A stretch of DNA of 64,000 nt from JALOPX01 sp041309605 (GTDB lineage: Bacteria > Krumholzibacteriota > Krumholzibacteriia > Krumholzibacteriales > Krumholzibacteriaceae): NCBI GenBank assembly GCA_041309605.1, contig JBFYZH010000061.1:1-64000 (forward strand), read 5' to 3'. The notes below the pieces were generated by a model. The model saw only the letters and a program-made list of their open reading frames with translations. It was not told where the DNA came from and made no database searches. How positions within the stretch are numbered: position 1 is the stretch's first letter; the number at the start of each line of letters is the position of its first letter. Shown piece after piece: positions 33,362 to 40,704 of this stretch. Made by a program: the position numbers and the translations under genes.

Positions 33362-34606
33362 TCAGCGCTTTATCGACCTGATCCGTACAAGAAGCTCTGA
33401 CGCCGACTTGCCCGTCTCCTCGAATTTTGCCGCCCGCTCGAGGTGCCGCTCGGCATCGCCGATCCGTCCAAGTTCATACGCGCAATATCCCATCATGAGA
33501 TCCGGACGCCCCCGGGTGCTGTCCATGTCGGCGCTTTTTTGATAGGCCGAGTATGCGCGTTCGAACGAGCGCTCCATGAGGTGCAGATCGCCGAGCAGGC
33601 TCCACAGGCGTGACGTGGGTTCATTTTCGATGGCCCTTTCCAGCGTCCCCAGCGCCGCGCCGAATTCGTATGAAGCGAGATATGCGGAGGCGAGCCTTTC
33701 GTAATCCTCGGTCCGCACGGTGTCACCGAAAGCCTGCTCGTAACACCGGCTCGCCCGGGCCGGAACTCCGACGGCCGTGAATAGATCCCCCAACGTTCGA
33801 GCCTCGTCGCGCGAAAGGGGCTTCAGATAGTCAGCGATCAGGAGCGCGGAGGCGGCGCCCCGGTAATCCTTCATGCTGGCGAAATACTGATACGCGAGAC
33901 GCCAGGCGTCGGGATTCGAATGATACTCGTCCACGAGACGTTCGACGGCTCTTACTCCTCTTTCCAGATCGTTCGCGTCGCCGCACGCGGCCAGATATGT
34001 GCGAAACCATTCCAGCCTCGGCTGCGATCCGGCGGCGGAAAGGAGCCTGTCGAGAATATCCAGCGCCCTGGCGGAATCCTTCGAAAGATAATACGCGGTC
34101 GCCGCGTAGTAGAGAAGATCCGGCGTCTTGTGTTCGTCGAGTTCGTACCCCCGCAGAAAAGCGCCGCTGGCTATATTGAAACTTCCCAGATTGAAGGCCG
34201 TCTCCCCGAGTTTCATCCACGCGGGAGCAAACAGCGAATCCAATTCGACGCATTTCATAAAATGATCGAGCGATTTTTCCGGCTCCCCCATTTGCGTGTA
34301 GCTCAGGGCGAGATAGTATCTTGCCAGATAATTGTCGTCTTGTTTATTCTTTGACAGGAATTCATAAAGAATATCCGCGGATTCGGCGTATTTTCCCTCG
34401 TCGCGTTTTTCCTGCGCCCTGAAAAGCGCCAGGCGCGCCTTGAGTGGAAGCGCCGAAATACGATCCGTGGATTGGGATGTTTCCCCATGTGCGGTATTCG
34501 TCGCGCCCCGGGGGGGGGCAAGCGCGAGCAGCGATGCAAACGCCGCCCATAGCAACGGCATCGCGCCGCGTGTCCGTTTCTTCCGATCCTGTCCTTTTTC
34601 GTCCAT
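33362..34606 (-). CDS. TPR-repeat protein of the TtpC-type TonB module
   Basis: A 414-residue exported protein with a hydrophobic N-terminus (about 15-35) and about eight TPR motifs (GKYAESADILYEFLSK, GEPEKSLDHFMKCVELD, GRIGDAERHLERAAKFEE). In Vibrio and many other bacteria the TonB2 cluster (TtpC, ExbB2, ExbD2, TonB2) is followed by a TPR gene that supports TonB2-dependent uptake; position and order here are the same. Start 34606 has AAGGA eight bases upstream; it begins about 90 bases after the tonB stop. It is the last gene of the module. Confidence 0.75.
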   Translation of the reverse strand: MDEKGQDRKKRTRGAMPLLWAAFASLLALAPPRGATNTAHGETSQSTDRISALPLKARLALFRAQEKRDEGKYAESADILYEFLSKNKQDDNYLARYYLALSYTQMGEPEKSLDHFMKCVELDSLFAPAWMKLGETAFNLGSFNIASGAFLRGYELDEHKTPDLLYYAATAYYLSKDSARALDILDRLLSAAGSQPRLEWFRTYLAACGDANDLERGVRAVERLVDEYHSNPDAWRLAYQYFASMKDYRGAASALLIADYLKPLSRDEARTLGDLFTAVGVPARASRCYEQAFGDTVRTEDYERLASAYLASYEFGAALGTLERAIENEPTSRLWSLLGDLHLMERSFERAYSAYQKSADMDSTRGRPDLMMGYCAYELGRIGDAERHLERAAKFEETGKSASELLVRIRSIKR

Positions 34607-34699
34607 CTGTTCTTCCTTCCGGACCCGCGGTCGGTGTCCTGGGAGGCCGGGAAACCCGCCGTCCGGCAATCCGCGGGTTTGCGGATCTGCCGGCGGTTC

Positions 34700-35329
34700 C
34701 TAGTCGTCGAGGTTGAACTGTATGGTCGTCACGACCCATGCCGCGACGGCTCTTCCTTCGATCTTGCCCGGATTGAACCGCCACTGCGGCACAGTCCGCT
34801 TCACGGCCTCCTCGAAAATTCCCGGAGGGCGCGATTCGAGCACCTGGACCTGCCCCACGCTTCCATCGGGATTTATCAGCATCCGCACCTGCACGGCCCC
34901 CTCTATGCTTTTTTCACGGGCCTGGTACGGATAGAGAGGCGGAACGCGCACTATCGCCCTCGGCGCCTGATCGAGTTCGTACGACTCGAATACGAGATTT
35001 TCGGAGACGGCCGTCTCAGCCATCCTGCCGATATCGATCGCTATACCTACGCCCAGATCTCCGAATCCGCTCGTGACCTCGGGCTGAAAAAGATCCGGAG
35101 CCATGTCGATATTTTCACTCGGTTCCGGTTTCTCCGCCTCCACGGCCGGTTCCTCGGCGGGAGGCTCGGGCACGGCGAGATCGATCAGATCGATGCCCAC
35201 CGGATTGGTTATATCCTGCCTTGCGCTTTTCTGATTGGCGAGTACTGTTGCGATCACGATTATGGAGACGTTTATGACGATCGAAATCGCCAGCGCAGGC
35301 AGAGCCCATCCTTTCGCGCGCCGGCTCAT
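34700..35329 (-). CDS. tonB: TonB-like energy transducer (system 2)
   Basis: A 209-residue TonB2-type protein: one membrane helix (about 9-31), a short Pro/Glu linker (PEPPAEEPAVEAEKPEP) and a compact TonB C-terminal domain (about 120-209; PRAIVRVPPLYPYQAREKSIEG, VRMLINPDGSV, VLESRPPGIFEEAVKRTVPQWRF in pieces). Short TonB2 proteins like this normally work with a TtpC partner, which is present here. The start codon shares one base with the stop of exbD (TGATG), so translation is coupled. Confidence 0.88.
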   Translation of the reverse strand: MSRRAKGWALPALAISIVINVSIIVIATVLANQKSARQDITNPVGIDLIDLAVPEPPAEEPAVEAEKPEPSENIDMAPDLFQPEVTSGFGDLGVGIAIDIGRMAETAVSENLVFESYELDQAPRAIVRVPPLYPYQAREKSIEGAVQVRMLINPDGSVGQVQVLESRPPGIFEEAVKRTVPQWRFNPGKIEGRAVAAWVVTTIQFNLDD

Positions 35330-35748
35330 CAGGAACCTTCCTCCCGATTTGCCGCGAGGCTTACGTTCTCAGCCCCGGCAAGCCTGCACTGATCCATCAC
35401 CTTTACGACGGCTCCCGTCATGCTCCGCTTGTCGGCGACAACCACCACGCCGCTGCCCGGATCTTCCGCGAGCGCCCTCTCGATGAGACCGCGCACGCTC
35501 CGAATATCGACCTTCTTCCCGCCCATGTACACTTCGCCGTCGTTCGATACGCCGATCATAATGCTGCCCCGCTCCTTCACCTCGGCGGTCGCGGCGCTCG
35601 CGCGCTGCACGTCTATGCCGGCTTCCTTTACGAAGCTCGTCGTGACTGCAAAAAAGATGAGAAGCAGAAAAACCATGTCGATCAGGGGGGCCATGTTCAA
35701 CTCGACCGAGTCCCCCTTCCCGCGAATCGATTTACGCACATTGATCAT
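35329..35748 (-). CDS. exbD: ExbD2-like protein (system 2)
   Basis: A 139-residue ExbD/TolR protein. One transmembrane helix contains the conserved MAPLIDMVFLLL motif with Asp24; the periplasmic domain has the usual RSVRGLIERALAEDPGSGVVVVADKRS core (seen in pieces). GGAGG lies nine bases before the ATG. It is only four bases from exbB and overlaps tonB by one base. It completes the proton channel with ExbB and the TtpC protein. Confidence 0.9.
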   Translation of the reverse strand: MINVRKSIRGKGDSVELNMAPLIDMVFLLLIFFAVTTSFVKEAGIDVQRASAATAEVKERGSIMIGVSNDGEVYMGGKKVDIRSVRGLIERALAEDPGSGVVVVADKRSMTGAVVKVMDQCRLAGAENVSLAANREEGS

Positions 35749-35752
35749 GCCG

Positions 35753-36367
35753 TCAAACCTCCCGGGTACCGCTGTTTTTTATTGCGCGGTCGAAAATGGC
35801 AAGGTCCTGTTCGAGCTGTGTTTTTAATTGCGACGAGGCCCGCCGGAGCGTGGATGCCAGAAAGAGCCCCGGAATGGCGACAAGAAGACCGGTTTCCGTG
35901 GTGATGAGCGCGACTGATATCCCGTTCGCCATCGCCTTGGCGTTCCCCGTTCCGAATACGGCTATCACGTTAAATGTCTCTATCATCCCGATCACCGTAC
36001 CGAGAAGCCCCAGAAGCGGCGCGACGGCGGCCAGCATCGTAATGACCGACAACCTCTTGTCGAGCGCGGACCGTTCAAGCATCGCGCGGTGTTTCAGCAC
36101 CCTTCTGTCGATGCCGGATATGCCGGAACGCTCCTCGATGAACCCGCGCATAATGCGCGTTCGAAATCCTCCTCCGGTTCCCGTAAAAACCCCGCTCCTG
36201 ATCGCGGCGAGAGCATCCTCGATCGAAGTGTCGCCGTGCCTCAATTCGCGCACGGCGTGCATACGTTCGATTATGAACGCCCACATGAAGATCGAGCAGA
36301 CCGCTATCGGAAACATCACCCAGCCGCCCTTCAGGAAATACTCGATCGATTTAGCGAGAAGCTCCAT
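35753..36367 (-). CDS. exbB: ExbB2/TolQ-family proton channel (system 2)
   Basis: A 204-residue ExbB-type channel with three membrane helices (about 14-34, 112-134, 152-176) and the AVAPLLGLLGTVIGMIETFN motif (in pieces). Its start at 36367 overlaps the end of ttpC by 17 bases. The second half is nearly identical in pattern to that of the TtpC protein (APLLGLLGTVxGMIETFNVIxVFGTG), so the two channel subunits appear to be related by duplication, as in the Vibrio TonB2 system. Confidence 0.88.
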   Translation of the reverse strand: MELLAKSIEYFLKGGWVMFPIAVCSIFMWAFIIERMHAVRELRHGDTSIEDALAAIRSGVFTGTGGGFRTRIMRGFIEERSGISGIDRRVLKHRAMLERSALDKRLSVITMLAAVAPLLGLLGTVIGMIETFNVIAVFGTGNAKAMANGISVALITTETGLLVAIPGLFLASTLRRASSQLKTQLEQDLAIFDRAIKNSGTREV

Positions 36368-37763
36368 TGCGTCCCCGTTCCTTCTCAATAATGTTGATCA
36401 GAGAAACAGCCTTTTCCTCCATGTCGCCGAGAATCGCGTCCACGCGGCGCGCAAGCAATGTATGGATAAGCATGATCGGAATGGCGACTATTAGTCCAAT
36501 TTCGGTCGTGACCAGCGCCTCGCTGATGCCGCCCGACATGAGCTTGGGGTCGCCGGTTCCGAACACTGTGATTACGTTGAATGTTTCGATCATTCCGGTA
36601 ACCGTGCCGAGCAATCCCAGAAGCGGCGCGACGGCGGCGAAAACCGCCAGAGGCGACAACCCGCGTTCAAGCCGGGGCAGCTCCCGGAGAATCGCCTCCT
36701 GCAGAATGCTCTCGAGGGTTTCGCGGTCTTCGGAGCGCGACGCAAGGCCCGCCTCGATGACGTGATTGACGGGTGAATGTTCGCCCTTGTGCCTTTTTAC
36801 GATCGCCTCGCATTCGTCCCATTTGCCTTCGGAAGCGAGCATGTTGACGCGCGTCATGTACTTTCCGGTATTTCGCCTCACCCTGTCCAGGAATCGCAGC
36901 TTCAGAACTATGATGACAATCGCGACTGCGCCAAGAACTATGATCGGAGCCACTATCGGCCCCCCGGAACGCAGATGCTCCATCACGGTCTGTTTTCGCG
37001 AAAGCTGCCTCAGAGCCGATCCGCCCGACATGTCGAACGGGATGACCGGGGATTTTCCGTCGAAATAACGATTCAGCATCCGCCGGGCGAGGCGCGATGG
37101 AACTTCAGAAAGAGCGAAATATTTTCTGCTGTCCGGCGAATATGTCAGGAACCCGACCTCATTGCCGTCGCGGTAAAACGCCGTGAACCGTCCGAGAGTC
37201 AGGATCGTGCCGGCGCGTTCGTCCCCACCCCTGCCGACGAACAATCCTTCCGTCATGGCAACCTGTCCCGAACGCGTGATTTCGTCGAAATACAAATCAG
37301 CCAGAGCCGAAAGATCGTCGACGCTCGGTAAATGTCCCTGGGTCAGAAACGGATCGATTTTCTCCAGGCGGCCCGGTTCGAGTCCCGTCAGCGCCGACTG
37401 TTCGAGATATCCCCGAAGATCGCGCGCGGCCACAAGAACGTTTCCGGACAATTCCTTGAACTCGATCTCGCGCCGTGACCATTGTTCGGCCAGGTCCGCT
37501 CGCCTTTTATCCCGTTCCTCGAAGCGGCGTTCGATATTCTGAAGCTCCATTTCGAGTTCTTTCCAACGCGTCTCGAGGCTGTCGACCGTGCCTCGCAGTT
37601 TCCCGCGGTCGTTGAAGATCGACTCTTCGACGTCCTGCGCGCGTTTCAGAGACGCCTCCCTGTCTTCGACAGCTTTTCGTGCGGCCTCGCGTGCGTCTTG
37701 CGCAACGGCATTCGTGGCGGTCAGAATGAAAACGGCTGTCAATGCGACTGCAATCCGATTCAT
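36351..37763 (-). CDS. ttpC: TtpC-like MotA/TolQ/ExbB protein with periplasmic coiled coil
   Basis: A 470-residue protein matching TtpC of the Vibrio TonB2 system in size and layout. A signal peptide (1-21) and a long periplasmic coiled coil (about 25-105) are followed by a globular part, then a membrane helix (about 268-290), a cytoplasmic region, and a C-terminal MotA/TolQ/ExbB domain with APLLGLLGTVTGMIETFNVI (in two pieces, about 388-407) and a final pair of helices. TtpC is needed by TonB2 in vibrios. Its first codon overlaps the stop of the DUF3450 gene (ATGA), and it overlaps exbB by 17 bases. Confidence 0.85.
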   Translation of the reverse strand: MNRIAVALTAVFILTATNAVAQDAREAARKAVEDREASLKRAQDVEESIFNDRGKLRGTVDSLETRWKELEMELQNIERRFEERDKRRADLAEQWSRREIEFKELSGNVLVAARDLRGYLEQSALTGLEPGRLEKIDPFLTQGHLPSVDDLSALADLYFDEITRSGQVAMTEGLFVGRGGDERAGTILTLGRFTAFYRDGNEVGFLTYSPDSRKYFALSEVPSRLARRMLNRYFDGKSPVIPFDMSGGSALRQLSRKQTVMEHLRSGGPIVAPIIVLGAVAIVIIVLKLRFLDRVRRNTGKYMTRVNMLASEGKWDECEAIVKRHKGEHSPVNHVIEAGLASRSEDRETLESILQEAILRELPRLERGLSPLAVFAAVAPLLGLLGTVTGMIETFNVITVFGTGDPKLMSGGISEALVTTEIGLIVAIPIMLIHTLLARRVDAILGDMEEKAVSLINIIEKERGRNGASR

Positions 37764-38536
37764 GGACGTATCCTCCCGATGGGCAGGGTGATGATTTCGA
37801 CCGGCCGCATCCGTGTCGCCATATCCATGGCAAGCCCTATATCCCTGCGATAATTATCCGGCAACTCGATCCATCTGTTCGCCGCGCGGTCGTACTCCCC
37901 GATTCGTTCTCCGTCGGTCGTGCGCCAGAAGAGCGATATCCGTCCTATTCGCATGAGATCGACAAACAACGAATCGGAACCCAGAGCGATCCTTTCCTGC
38001 GTCACTTCCACGTTGTTTCCATATCCAGTCTCGACCTGAAGCGCCTCGAGAAGCCTGCGAAGTTTCTCCGCGCCGCTTAAAGCAGGCTGGTTGAGATCCT
38101 CCTTCAGAGCTGCAAGTCGCCCTGTGCGCTCCGCCGGAAGAAATGGAAGGTCGGACCGCACCCGGCTCTCGAGCCCCCCGTATATCGTGTTGAGGGTGTC
38201 CGACAGACTATATTCGAGTCGTTTCGATTCCGTCAGGTTGCGCTCGAGCCCCGCGATCGCCGATTCGACGCCGGCGAGACGCTCCTCCGCGGCGCTTTTC
38301 TTCGGGCTTAAAAACTCTAAGGAGGCTTTCGCCGTTTTATAACGTGCAACCAGCTCCGCGCGTTCCGATGCCCATTGTTCCTGACGCTTCTGCGTTTCAC
38401 GGTCGATGGTGATCGTGCTGTCGACCATTTTTTTCAGATCGGTTCCTTTCGACTGCGCCGCGGCTCCGCCTGTCACGGTCAAAGCCGCACCCGCGAACAA
38501 AACGACGGTTCCCGCCATCAAAATCCGGTATCTCAT
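37760..38536 (-). CDS. DUF3450 periplasmic coiled-coil protein
   Basis: A 258-residue exported protein, first gene of the TtpC-type module. Start 38536 has AAGGA seven bases upstream and a signal peptide ending about residue 27. The mature protein is a long coiled coil (about 30-125; KMVDSTITIDRETQKRQEQW, ERLAGVESAIAGLERNLTES in pieces) followed by a globular part ending in PVEIITLPIGRIRP. DUF3450 proteins are found immediately upstream of TtpC in many genomes, where the partner coiled coils are thought to interact. The exact role is unknown. Confidence 0.8.
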   Translation of the reverse strand: MRYRILMAGTVVLFAGAALTVTGGAAAQSKGTDLKKMVDSTITIDRETQKRQEQWASERAELVARYKTAKASLEFLSPKKSAAEERLAGVESAIAGLERNLTESKRLEYSLSDTLNTIYGGLESRVRSDLPFLPAERTGRLAALKEDLNQPALSGAEKLRRLLEALQVETGYGNNVEVTQERIALGSDSLFVDLMRIGRISLFWRTTDGERIGEYDRAANRWIELPDNYRRDIGLAMDMATRMRPVEIITLPIGRIRP

Positions 38537-38703
38537 TTTCGGTTCCTTTCGAGTTCGGCTGCCCGGCCCCGGCGTTGCATTCCGCGCCCGGCACCCACCC
38601 GTTCCCGCATAAAACGATGCCCGTACATATCGACGAAAAATATGCCCTGGGATTGTTACCATTTTATGAAGCAAGGGTGAGAATTCTGTGAGGTCGGAAA
38701 AGT

Positions 38704-38734
38704 TTAAAAAAAAGCCCCGCCCGGGGGCGGAGCT
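38704..38734 (-). terminator. Intrinsic terminator after the sorting-domain protein gene
   Basis: Leftwards: AGCTCCGCC, a CCCG loop, GGCGGGGCT and then eight or more Ts. It separates the receptor/surface-protein genes from the DUF3450-TtpC module, so those are probably distinct transcription units or only partly read through. Confidence 0.75.
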
Positions 38735-38763
38735 CTCCGCGTGACCGCGGTCTCTCTCTGCAA

Positions 38764-40467
38764 CTACCTTAGAAGAATCAACTTCTGCGTAGCTTCGAAA
38801 CCGTTGCCGGAAAGACGGCAGAGGTAGACGCCTGAGGCCAGCTGGGGGGCGTTGAACGCGGTCTCATAGCTGCCGGCGGCCATATCCTTGTTAATAAGCG
38901 TTGCCACAGCCTTGCCCGCTATATCGTACACCTTCAGCATTACGCGCCCGGCCGTCGGGACGTTGAACATTATGCGAGTTGCCGGGTTGAAAGGGTTCGG
39001 GTAGCTCTGCAACAGATTATGCACGACCGGAAGATCGTCGACGCCTGTCTGCACCGGATTGTAATCCGTCATCTGGGGATTGAAATTGGTCCAATCGCCC
39101 GTCCACTGCGCGTCGAACGATATCCCCGGCTCGAATGCGCCGCGGTAATCCACACTTGTGAAAAGCTCATTATTTACCCACTCTACAAGGACGGGATCCG
39201 TGAAGTCGGCCGAGCCATCCGGCTCTGAACCGTCTGCCGGAACGGGATCGGGATCGTTGATGTCCGTCATGTCGATGCCGACCGAAGTCAGGTATCTCGT
39301 CGTCGACAGCATGTTGCCGTATCCCACCGTGTTGAACCACGCCAGCACGCCCGGAGTGATGGCGTCCGTCGAAGGCCAGCGCGTGTTGTCGTGAATGTGG
39401 GTCGAGCCGGAAGGAATCATGTGAGCCGTCATGCTTACATTGCGCCACTGGAGCACGTCGTCGTGTGCGGACTGTTTCGTGTAGTTGTCCCTCAGACTCA
39501 GCCCCCAGGGGTATCCGCCGATGATCGAGTTGTAGATGCTGGTGCGCGTCGAACGGCGAAGAAGCGCGCCGTACTGATAGCGGTGTCCGACCGGCGGCCC
39601 GATGGTACTGTCGAGCTGGGGCCCTATGAGCGTTATGTTACAGAAAATCGGATGCGTATATGGTTCCGCAGTCGAAGTCGAGGATCCGTCATTGTCCGAC
39701 TCGAAACCGTTGCTCTCGCCGGTCGGGTCCCACATGTACGGATCGCGCAGTCCGAACCCGAACTGCACTCCGCCGGCATATCCGAAATCGGTGTCGAACT
39801 CGTCGTCCGTGCCGCCGAAAGCGACAAGATGCGACGCGTTGACCGTTCCGCCGAACCACTCGTAGGAATCGTCGAAGGCATAGCTGACCTGCACATGATG
39901 TATCACGGTGCCGTCGCCGACGGCGCCCATCGTGAGGCCGTTCACTTCGTTGTTGAGCTGAAAACGGTATCCGGCCCACTCGACTCGGACATAAGCGAGT
40001 ACGCCGCTGGTGTCGTGCGGGTCCGAGCCGCCGTAGCTTCCGCCGATGATGCCGCCCTCGATAAGAGGCTCGACCTTGTTAACAGGCGCACGTCCCAGTA
40101 GGATGAGGCCGCCCCAATCCCCAGGATTGCGTTCGCCAGGCGCCTTGAGGCTCGTGAATACGATCGGGGCCTTTGGTATTCCATTGGCATAAATTCTCGC
40201 TCCCCTTTCGACGATAAGTGTGGCCGCGGTGTCTCCCATTACGATCGTTCCCGCGGGAATGGTAAGCGTATTAAGCGAATCCACGTAGTAGAGTCCCGTA
40301 AGCGTGTAAACCGTATCGGCCGAAAGGGTGCGGTCCCACGCCTGCGTGTAGACGGTGCGGCCGGAGTTCAGCCCCGGCCCGAGTATGGCCGTCGGCTTCT
40401 CGTACGCCAGAGCCGGTACAGCCGCGAGCATCGCAGCGGAAAGCAGCAGCACGATGCATTTCTTCAT
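38764..40467 (-). CDS. Secreted protein of the GDWGGLILLGxAPxN family with type-A sorting-like C-terminus
   Basis: A 567-residue surface or periplasmic protein following a TonB receptor gene. Signal peptide 1-20. The body has the motifs LTIPAGTIVMGDTAATLIVERGARI and GDWGGLILLGRAPVNK (each in pieces), DSYEWFGGTVNASH, FDTDFGYAGGVQF and SNGFESDNDGSST, which I recall from proteins beside TonB receptors in Bacteroidota; their function is not established. The beta-helix-like pattern suggests a right-handed helix. The C-terminus has YPNPFNPATRIMF, VYDIAGK and ASGVYLCRL, matching type-A (T9SS-like) sorting domains. AAGGAGG lies before the ATG at 40467. Confidence 0.7.
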   Translation of the reverse strand: MKKCIVLLLSAAMLAAVPALAYEKPTAILGPGLNSGRTVYTQAWDRTLSADTVYTLTGLYYVDSLNTLTIPAGTIVMGDTAATLIVERGARIYANGIPKAPIVFTSLKAPGERNPGDWGGLILLGRAPVNKVEPLIEGGIIGGSYGGSDPHDTSGVLAYVRVEWAGYRFQLNNEVNGLTMGAVGDGTVIHHVQVSYAFDDSYEWFGGTVNASHLVAFGGTDDEFDTDFGYAGGVQFGFGLRDPYMWDPTGESNGFESDNDGSSTSTAEPYTHPIFCNITLIGPQLDSTIGPPVGHRYQYGALLRRSTRTSIYNSIIGGYPWGLSLRDNYTKQSAHDDVLQWRNVSMTAHMIPSGSTHIHDNTRWPSTDAITPGVLAWFNTVGYGNMLSTTRYLTSVGIDMTDINDPDPVPADGSEPDGSADFTDPVLVEWVNNELFTSVDYRGAFEPGISFDAQWTGDWTNFNPQMTDYNPVQTGVDDLPVVHNLLQSYPNPFNPATRIMFNVPTAGRVMLKVYDIAGKAVATLINKDMAAGSYETAFNAPQLASGVYLCRLSGNGFEATQKLILLR

Positions 40468-40704
40468 AACAAATTCCTCCTTGGTCAAGCCACACAAATA
40501 CCCATAACATTCGCGTTTCGGGTGTAAAGGTCGGAGTACCAGAAACATGTGTCGAGCAAGTCACGGTTCTCCCGGGATATACCCCCTTGCGAATTAAGAC
40601 CGATCCATGTGTTCCTCAAATCACCCCCTTTCACAGGAAGAAATGCATCGTGCTGCCGCCGTATCCGTAGCAGAGATGTTTCTTCGAAGATCAAGACAGT
40701 CCCC